A stretch of DNA of 24,354 nucleotides. Origin: a virus. The translations under genes and the position numbers were made by a program. Each line of letters starts with the position of its first letter. Position 1 is the stretch's first letter. The notes below the pieces were generated by a model. It was not told where the DNA came from, made no database searches, and saw only the letters and a program-made list of their open reading frames with translations. The DNA is taken from the IMG/VR virus record IMGVR_UViG_3300035181_000096, positions 1 to 24,354 of that record. One strand, 5' to 3'. Shown piece after piece: positions 13,144-19,394 of this stretch.

Positions 13144-14601
13144 ATGGGATTTGTATCACACGTGGCCGACGCAGTCGGCAGCGAAGTCAACCACATAGGC
13201 GATGCTCTCGCCCCTATTGCGCTGCCACTGGCGGCAGCAGCGGCTATCTACTTCACAGGCGGAGCTGCTGGTCTGTGGGAAGGGGTGGGTGAAGCCGCGA
13301 TTGGAGAAGGGGCTGCGGCAGATGCTGCGATGGCCGAGACTGCAGGTGCCGGCGTTGGAGGAGGGGCGCTCGCTACGAATGCTGCCTACGACGCTGCGAT
13401 GGCCGAGACTGCAGGTGCCGGGGCTGTGGGTACTGCCGAGGGCCTTGCGGGCGATGCTCTTGGGGCTGGAGGTGAAGGGGGCCTTGGTGTTTTCTCCCCG
13501 GATGCTGCCGGACCAGCGCAGGTATTTGACCCCGGTGCTCCGATAGAAGGAGTGCCCTCTGCCCCTGACATTACAGGGGTAGGACCTACGACAGTTCCGG
13601 GTCAACCGTGGACCATGGACCAGATAACCAAGGGACTGAGTACTGCGAACTCACTTGTAAAAGCCAACCACGGAGGCTCTACTGGTGGCGGAGCTGGTGG
13701 GGCTGGCGGAACTAATGGCGGCTCGTTCGGCGGGTTGTTCGACATGGACTCGACCATGCCGCAGTTACTTGGATCACTGGGTAGCATCTATGCAGGTTCT
13801 CAGCTCGGGGATGCGATTAAGACTGCTAGCGGTCAGCTCCAGGCTGGTGGCGATAAAGCCATTGGAACCATCCAAGAGAAGCTTGACCCTTACAACAATG
13901 CTGGACGGACTGCGCTTGATCGCTACCAGAAGGGTGTGGCTAGCGGTGGGGAATTTGACACTAAATTCACTATGGCTGACGCTCAGAACAGCGAGGCTAT
14001 GAAGTTCGCTCAGGCTCAAGGAATAGACACTATACAGAACAGTGCTGCCGCCAAGGGCGGACTACTCGGGTCTAACACTCTGGCTGGGCTGACGAAATTC
14101 GGACAAGCGAATGCTGCCCAGTACGAAGACCAAGCCTATCAGCAGTGGCTTTCGAACCGAAACGCAAATCAGAGGGGTGTAGAAACTCTAATGAGTCAAG
14201 GCTACGGCGCGGCTGGCGCAGAGGCAAGTAGCATCAGCGGCATACAGCAAGAAATTGCCAAAGCTCAGGCATCTGGCATTGTTCAAGCCGCCAAGGCTCA
14301 GCAGGACGCTATGGGGAACGCGATTGCTGCGTACGGAGCCCTGAAACCCTCTAGCGTAGCGAACACGAAGCCCGACACGAAGCCCGACACGAAACCCAAC
14401 GCTGGTGGAACTAGTGGAACTGGCGGAACTGGTGGCGGGGTATCCGGCACCAACCCGAACGATATGGGCCCTCAGCAAGACCCGAATGATATGGGCCCTC
14501 AGCAAGACCCGAATGACATGGGCCCTCAGCAAGACCCGAATGATATGGGCCCTAAGCAAGACCCGAACGATATGGGCCCACAATTCACTATGGAAGATTG
14601 A
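13144..14601 (+). CDS. DNA ejection / internal virion protein (P22 gp7-like region)
   Basis: The 485-aa protein has a hydrophobic N-terminal segment (residues 21-45, APIALPLAAAAAIYF) and a long Gly/Ala-rich linker. Its conserved core is at about residues 275-357: FTMADAQNSEAMKFAQAQG, then NSAAAKGGLLGSNTL, QYEDQAYQQWLSNRNANQ and a final GYGAAGA. This core matches the pattern of virion DNA-transfer proteins such as P22 gp7, which leave the capsid and help form the channel across the envelope. The C-terminal tail holds TKPD and PNDMGPQQD repeats. It starts one base after the previous stop with a weak ribosome binding site, so it is probably coupled. The next gene follows four bases after its stop. 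Confidence 0.8.
   Translation: MGFVSHVADAVGSEVNHIGDALAPIALPLAAAAAIYFTGGAAGLWEGVGEAAIGEGAAADAAMAETAGAGVGGGALATNAAYDAAMAETAGAGAVGTAEGLAGDALGAGGEGGLGVFSPDAAGPAQVFDPGAPIEGVPSAPDITGVGPTTVPGQPWTMDQITKGLSTANSLVKANHGGSTGGGAGGAGGTNGGSFGGLFDMDSTMPQLLGSLGSIYAGSQLGDAIKTASGQLQAGGDKAIGTIQEKLDPYNNAGRTALDRYQKGVASGGEFDTKFTMADAQNSEAMKFAQAQGIDTIQNSAAAKGGLLGSNTLAGLTKFGQANAAQYEDQAYQQWLSNRNANQRGVETLMSQGYGAAGAEASSISGIQQEIAKAQASGIVQAAKAQQDAMGNAIAAYGALKPSSVANTKPDTKPDTKPNAGGTSGTGGTGGGVSGTNPNDMGPQQDPNDMGPQQDPNDMGPQQDPNDMGPKQDPNDMGPQFTMED
13324..13421 (+). repeat. 29-bp direct repeat in ejection protein gene
   Basis: The same 29 bases occur at 13324-13352 and 13393-13421, offset by 69 bp (23 codons). Both copies encode AAMAETAGAG in the Ala/Gly-rich N-terminal linker. 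The in-frame spacing points to an internal duplication. Confidence 0.85.
14365..14400 (+). repeat. 12-bp tandem repeat encoding TKPD
   Basis: ACGAAGCCCGAC occurs twice exactly and a third time with two changes (ACGAAACCCAAC), encoding TKPD-TKPD-TKPN. It precedes a Gly/Thr-rich stretch and the larger 27-bp repeat. Confidence 0.85.
14455..14583 (+). repeat. 27-bp tandem repeat encoding PNDMGPQQD, about 4.8 copies
   Basis: Units start at 14455, 14482, 14509, 14536 and 14563; the fifth is partial. Each encodes PNDMGPQQD, with QQ changed to KQ in the fourth. The few differences are mostly synonymous (AAC/AAT, GAT/GAC), which suggests recent expansion. The repeat forms the acidic, Pro-rich C-terminal tail of the ejection protein, ending FTMED. 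It has no spacers, so it is not a CRISPR array. Confidence 0.92.
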
Positions 14602-14605
14602 TAAT

Positions 14606-16297
14606 ATGGGACTCGATGCAAACAACATTCTCTCCGGTGGTGGACGGCCAGTAGATATCGCTGGCGCCATTGACAAGGGTAACGTGACCGCGCACAACGC
14701 TATGATCACGGAGAACCTACGTAAGGAGAATCAGGATGAGCAGGTCATGCAGGACTACATGCGAGTTCCTGGCACTGACTTGCACACATCCAAGGGTGTA
14801 GAGCAGGCCCTTGGACACCTACAAGGTCGGATAACCCCCAAGGCATACGCGGGGGTAATTGATCGGCTTAACAGCCTTCGTAATAGTGAGACTCAGTACG
14901 CCGCTGGTCTTCGTAAGGCCACCAAAGATCAGCTCGAGCAGGAAGAGGAAGAGACCAACTACATTGTTGATCGGGTTGGCCCTATCATCGAGAAAGAAAC
15001 TGACCCAGACGTGTGGGCACAGAAGCGAGATGCTACTCTAGAGTCGGTGGCTAAGGACAAGCTGCCCAACGGTCAGCCACGTCTATCCCCAGAAATCATA
15101 GGTAAGTTGAAGACTCTGCCAAAGTCTGCCTTCGACGCCATGTACTCCATCAGTGGCAACAAGCAGACACAGATTAAGTTGGCGAAGCAGGAGGCTGAGA
15201 CCAAGCTGACCAACGCCCGGGCGGCTGCTACTGAGGGTCTTGGGTCTACAGAGGAGTGGACAGACACTGCGGGCAACACCTACCTCAAGGGAACCAAGAA
15301 CGGCAAGACCGTCAAGATTGGTAGCGAGGGTGAACTCATACCTGTGGTGGCTATGCCCCCGGGGTCTGTCAAGCTGGGCGCTCGCCCTGACACCGGAGCT
15401 GCTAAACTCAAGGCTGGACAGGAGCTGCTGGACTTCGAGAAGAATCCCCCTAGCCCCGCTGAAGAGCAGATGGCTCGCACCTACATGGTCAGCCGCAAGA
15501 TGGAGTCTCTGGGTCAGAATAGCCCTCTGCGCCCCCGCATTGCGATGCTGGCTGCTAAGATTGCCGTGGATGAGGGCCGAGACGTTCTGGCCGACAATAC
15601 CGCGTACAAGGCCGAGACTGGTAACGTCAACAACATGACCAAGCAGTACGGGGTCATCAAGTCTGGTGAACAGACTGTGCTGGGCAACCTCGAGCTCATG
15701 AAGGGTCTCGTGGACAAGGTGGACGATACCGGGGTGCCGGCCCTAGAGCGTTGGACTCGAGCCGGAAAACGGGCTATTGAGGGCGATCCAGATGTCACTA
15801 AGCTCGATGCGCTGGTGCAGTCCACTCAGGCGGACATTGCCAAGGTGTTGTCTGCGGCTACGGGTGCAGGCGGTGTCCCTGTCGAGGCCTTGAAGAAGGC
15901 CCAGAAATACATGGGCGAGAACCTCACATCCGACCAGTTCAAAGCCCTGTATGAGATCGTGCCAAAGGAAATGGCAGTGCGTACAGACAAGATGGAAGCA
16001 CAGATTGCTGGCAGTCTCAACAAGATTCGTCGCCTGACACAAGCTCCCGGGGCAAAGACGTCTAGTTCTGATGAGGTCACGCTGCCTGAGCCAGAGGCTC
16101 GTCAGGAGTTGAAGCTCGCTCGTGAGAAGGTTCGCACGGCTACTGACCCTGAGCAGAAGCGTCTGGCTACTGAGGTGATGCGTAAGCTGGAGTCCGCTCT
16201 GGGAGGCAGGGCTGCGGATACAGCCCCCGTGGAGCGCAGAACCTCCAAGTCTGGTAAGCCGATGATCAAAGTCGACGGACAGTGGGTGTACGAATAA
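14606..16297 (+). CDS. Internal virion / ejection protein, 563 aa
   Basis: ATG 14606, four bases after the previous stop, gives 563 aa. The same frame stays open upstream to 14405, but that part only reads the 27-bp repeats in the wrong frame. The protein is hydrophilic and predicted largely helical, with charged coiled-coil-like stretches (KATKDQLEQEEEETNY near residues 106-121; EARQELKLAREKVR near residues 497-510). The C-terminus is SGKPMIKVDGQWVYE, a type of ending I associate with phage injected proteins. No catalytic motif is visible. It corresponds by order to P22 gp20, though I cannot claim sequence homology. The stop overlaps the next ATG (TAATG). Likely role: DNA delivery during infection. 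Confidence 0.7.
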   Translation: MGLDANNILSGGGRPVDIAGAIDKGNVTAHNAMITENLRKENQDEQVMQDYMRVPGTDLHTSKGVEQALGHLQGRITPKAYAGVIDRLNSLRNSETQYAAGLRKATKDQLEQEEEETNYIVDRVGPIIEKETDPDVWAQKRDATLESVAKDKLPNGQPRLSPEIIGKLKTLPKSAFDAMYSISGNKQTQIKLAKQEAETKLTNARAAATEGLGSTEEWTDTAGNTYLKGTKNGKTVKIGSEGELIPVVAMPPGSVKLGARPDTGAAKLKAGQELLDFEKNPPSPAEEQMARTYMVSRKMESLGQNSPLRPRIAMLAAKIAVDEGRDVLADNTAYKAETGNVNNMTKQYGVIKSGEQTVLGNLELMKGLVDKVDDTGVPALERWTRAGKRAIEGDPDVTKLDALVQSTQADIAKVLSAATGAGGVPVEALKKAQKYMGENLTSDQFKALYEIVPKEMAVRTDKMEAQIAGSLNKIRRLTQAPGAKTSSSDEVTLPEPEARQELKLAREKVRTATDPEQKRLATEVMRKLESALGGRAADTAPVERRTSKSGKPMIKVDGQWVYE

Positions 16298-18084
16298 TGG
16301 CTGGCGCTGTACCTGAAGACGACCTGCCGGACGAGCTCCGTGGGAAGACCGTACCTGCAGACGATCTGCCGGATGAGGTATCTCACGAGACCCCGCAGCA
16401 GATTGAGAAACACGTCAAGAAGCCTGCTGGGCTAGCGGACATCGTAGCTGGCGCTTACAACTCCATACGGGGCGTCAAGCAGAACATCGCCAAAATGGCT
16501 ATAGAGTCACTGACTACTCCGGTCATTGGTGCAGCCGGGGCGCTGACAGCAGCGGTCAAAGGGCCAGAAGCTGGAGCCAACCTTATCCGTAAGGGACAGG
16601 CCAAGGTTGACAGGGCCCTCCCCACGAGCCCAGAAGCCCAGCAGATGTCTAGCAACATCGCCAAGCCGTTTGAGATGGCGAGCGCCAAGCTGGGGGACAT
16701 TGGTGAATCTATCACAGGTGGCCCAGCGGGTCGCACTATCGGAGAGAACGCCATTGAGGTTGGTGCTGCTCTTCTAGGTGCTGGTGGCATGACCAAGGGC
16801 TTGATCAAAGGTGCGGGTGTGAAGCCCGCGCTTACCCAGCGTCAAGATGCTATTGACCGGGCGCGTAAGGTGGGATACCTAGCCAACCCAGAGGATAGCG
16901 CTGGCGGTGCCGTGAATCGGGCAGGTAGCACGATAGCGAACCCCGGGTCTCTAGACCGAGAAATCGCCGCGAAGAACGCCAAGGTTACCACTGATCTCGC
17001 TAAGAAGGACTTGGGAATCGCGCCGAATGAGCACCTGAACGACGCCAACATTCGGGCTGTTGAGGACAAAGCCCTGAAAGCCTACAGCGAGATAGCAGAC
17101 GCTGGGGACCGCATTGGTCTGGTGATGACCCCAGATGAGCAGCTAGCCGCAGCGCTGGGCAAGGTTGATGAATCCCTACACCCTCGCAAGGGGGCGTATC
17201 CCACTCTGAACACAAACCCAGCGCTTGAGCGAGTACGCAGCGCGCTGATGAATCCAGACCAGCCTCCAAATGTACGCACTGTGATGGAGACAGCTCGTCA
17301 GCTTCGTGAAGACGCAATACATGACCTGAAGAGCCCCACAGTGTCTGCAACAGAGAAAAAGCAGCACCTTGCCATGAAGTCGGTAGCTACTGCTCTGGAG
17401 GACTTTGTCGAGCGCAAGCTACAGAGTGGCGTGTACCAAGGTGGTGAAGCCGTGGGCATGGGCACTGGGCCACAAGCAAAAGGGCCAAGCCTTCCAGGCC
17501 CGGCAAAGGACCAGCTTGCCCGCGTTGGAGAATCTCAGCCTCCGGTGGGGCAGCATACTCCGGCTCCCCCAGCTACTAAAGAAGGTGGATTACTACAGCA
17601 CCAAGCGGCTGATGGCCCTGAGCTTTTCAACAAATACCGTCAAGCCCGTGTTACACTGGCGAAGGCTCGGGACATCCGCGAGGCTGCTAACCTCGAGACT
17701 GGTCATGTGGACCCCGCCAATCTGGCTAAGAAGAGTGACAAGTTGACAGGCAGTTTGGCCGACATAGCTCAAGCCCACAAGGCGATGGGGAACGTAGTGA
17801 AGGGCATCGAGGGCAAGACATCCAACGAGGGTCTCCGTGCTGGCGACGCAGCCGTTGGTGCTGAGGTTGCCCATGGGCTCGCTAGCGCTACAGGCATTCC
17901 ACTCGTGGCTCGTAAAGTGATGGCTAGCCGCCTGTATCAAGAATTCATGGCTAATCCCACAGCGTCGAGCCTCGACAAGCTGAAGGCCATGGACCCCGCA
18001 CTCGCTATGAAGGCTCAGGCAGCAATGTCAGCCGCAGCCGTGGGTGCCCAGAATTCACAGCTTCCACCTAGAGCACAAGAATGA
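16297..18084 (+). CDS. Internal virion / ejection protein with tandem N-terminal motif, 595 aa
   Basis: ATG 16297 overlaps the previous stop as TAATG; an upstream in-frame ATG at 16282 would extend into the preceding gene. Residues 5-13 and 19-27 repeat VPxDDLPDE (DNA 16309-16335 and 16351-16377), followed by a basic helix. Two Ala/Gly-rich, mildly hydrophobic segments (PVIGAAGALTAAV, about residues 73-85; AIEVGAALLGAGGM, about residues 152-165) could contact membranes. The remainder is helical with an Ala-rich C-terminus. I take it as an injected protein in the place of P22 gp16, without claiming homology. The paired N-terminal motifs look like docking tags and recur in another form in the 968-aa protein. 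It overlaps the ATP-grasp gene by ATGA. Confidence 0.7.
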   Translation: MAGAVPEDDLPDELRGKTVPADDLPDEVSHETPQQIEKHVKKPAGLADIVAGAYNSIRGVKQNIAKMAIESLTTPVIGAAGALTAAVKGPEAGANLIRKGQAKVDRALPTSPEAQQMSSNIAKPFEMASAKLGDIGESITGGPAGRTIGENAIEVGAALLGAGGMTKGLIKGAGVKPALTQRQDAIDRARKVGYLANPEDSAGGAVNRAGSTIANPGSLDREIAAKNAKVTTDLAKKDLGIAPNEHLNDANIRAVEDKALKAYSEIADAGDRIGLVMTPDEQLAAALGKVDESLHPRKGAYPTLNTNPALERVRSALMNPDQPPNVRTVMETARQLREDAIHDLKSPTVSATEKKQHLAMKSVATALEDFVERKLQSGVYQGGEAVGMGTGPQAKGPSLPGPAKDQLARVGESQPPVGQHTPAPPATKEGGLLQHQAADGPELFNKYRQARVTLAKARDIREAANLETGHVDPANLAKKSDKLTGSLADIAQAHKAMGNVVKGIEGKTSNEGLRAGDAAVGAEVAHGLASATGIPLVARKVMASRLYQEFMANPTASSLDKLKAMDPALAMKAQAAMSAAAVGAQNSQLPPRAQE

Positions 18085-19394
18085 AAGTCCTAATCATAGA
18101 TCAAGATGGGGTTGGCCTGAGCTTCGTGCTGCGGGCCAGTGCCGCTGGACACGATGTTAAGTGGTTTGTCAAGCCACGACCAGCTAACAGCCCGGATGTA
18201 GGAAAGAACTTCAAGGGGGTGAAGAAGGTAGACAACTGGGTCTCGGAAGCCAAGTGGGCCGAACTCATCATCTGCACCAGCAATGATGACTACATCGAGC
18301 GTCTGGCCTTTTTCAAGGAGAAGGGCTACCCGGTGTTCGCCCCCAGCCCCGAGAGCGTTAATCTCGAGATCGACCGCAAGGCAGGAATGAAACTACTGGA
18401 GAAAGCAGGTATAGAGTGCGTTCCGTACAAAACATTCAAGACAATGGGCGAGGCCGAAAAGCACGTCCTAAAGACAAGCGAAAGGTTCGTGTTCAAAACT
18501 CTAGGCGACAACGAAGACAAATCTCTCACCTACGTCAGCAAGTCACCGGCGGATATGATAGCCTGGATGAGAAGGACACCGCCCCCCAAGGGCGAGGTGA
18601 TGCTACAGACCTTTATAAAGGGTATTGAAATGGGCGTATCGCGCTTCATGGGCGCGAAGGGCTGGGTGGGGCAGTGGAATGAATCGTTCGAGCACAAGAA
18701 GCTAATGTCTGGCAACCACGGCCCCAACACGGGTGAGATGGGAACCATTGCCTACTTCACCAAGGAAAGCAAGCTGGGTACCGAGACTCTCGGCAAGCTG
18801 GAGAAGGAGCTGCTCAGTCTCGGACACCTAGGTGACATTGCCATTGGCTTCATGATCGACGAGGCTGGCAAGCCGTGGCCCACGGAGTTCACATGTCGCT
18901 TCGGCTGGCCCATCGCTAACATGATGCTTGGTGCCACGCAGGGAGACCCCATTTCTTGGATGAAGGATGCGCTCGATGGAAAGGACTCTACATCGTTTAA
19001 GGAAGACATTGGTTGCTGCTTGGTTCTTGCTCACGACAAGTTCCCCCATACTGAGGACGTTAAAGCCGCTTCCGGAACGCCAATCTACGGAGTGACCAGA
19101 GGCAACAAGCCGCACCTCCACCCTCAGGCCGTGCAACTGACCAAGCAGCCCAACATGCAGGGTGACAAGCTGGTGGAGGAATTTGTCTGGACCACTGCTG
19201 GGGACTACATTGCTGTGGTGACTGGCTTTGGCAAGGATGTCAAACAGGCGGCGAAAAGGGCCTATAAGACTGCTGACCAGCTACACGTGTCCAACATGCT
19301 CTTGCGAGATGACGTAGGCGAAGCTCTGGAAGAGCAGTTGCCGAAGCTCCACGCTATGGGCTACGCTCTGAGCTGTGAGTATGGACAGCATTGA
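18081..19394 (+). CDS. ATP-grasp ligase, PurD (GARS)-like
   Basis: The 437-aa protein has the length and domain order of phosphoribosylamine-glycine ligase (PurD, about 430 aa): a small N-terminal alpha/beta domain (MKVLIIDQDG), the ATP-grasp domain with RFVFKTLGDNEDKS and EVMLQTFIKGIEM, and SGNHGPNTGEMG (210-221), close to the PurD DGPNTGGMG loop. The C-terminal lobe ends LLRDDVGEAL. The metal-binding element, normally EFNCRFGDPE, reads EFTCRFGWPI here: the Asn is Thr and the DPE is lost. The N-terminal GGREHAL of PurD is also absent. So ATP-dependent carboxylate-amine ligation is likely, but the substrate may not be phosphoribosylamine and glycine. It sits between two injected-protein genes, joined by ATGA and a 14-bp overlap. 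It may act on a metabolite or a virion component. Confidence 0.82.
   Translation: MKVLIIDQDGVGLSFVLRASAAGHDVKWFVKPRPANSPDVGKNFKGVKKVDNWVSEAKWAELIICTSNDDYIERLAFFKEKGYPVFAPSPESVNLEIDRKAGMKLLEKAGIECVPYKTFKTMGEAEKHVLKTSERFVFKTLGDNEDKSLTYVSKSPADMIAWMRRTPPPKGEVMLQTFIKGIEMGVSRFMGAKGWVGQWNESFEHKKLMSGNHGPNTGEMGTIAYFTKESKLGTETLGKLEKELLSLGHLGDIAIGFMIDEAGKPWPTEFTCRFGWPIANMMLGATQGDPISWMKDALDGKDSTSFKEDIGCCLVLAHDKFPHTEDVKAASGTPIYGVTRGNKPHLHPQAVQLTKQPNMQGDKLVEEFVWTTAGDYIAVVTGFGKDVKQAAKRAYKTADQLHVSNMLLRDDVGEALEEQLPKLHAMGYALSCEYGQH

Noticed and set aside
14455-14583. Regularly repeated 27-bp units considered as a CRISPR array
   Set aside because: The units are directly tandem with no unique spacers, stay in frame, and encode a peptide repeat.
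14405-14605. Upstream extension of the 563-aa protein into the repeat region
   Set aside because: The extension reads the 27-bp repeats in the wrong frame, overlaps the preceding gene by about 200 bp, and would ignore the well-placed ATG at 14606.
14188-14709. Minus-strand frame with RAHIIRVLL-like repeats
   Set aside because: Its repeats are only the antisense reading of the 27-bp tandem repeat in the ejection protein gene.
17648-17658. GTGTTACACTG, resembling the promoter-like element at 950
   Set aside because: It lies within coding sequence of the 595-aa protein without the AGG prefix or a following gene start. Most likely chance.
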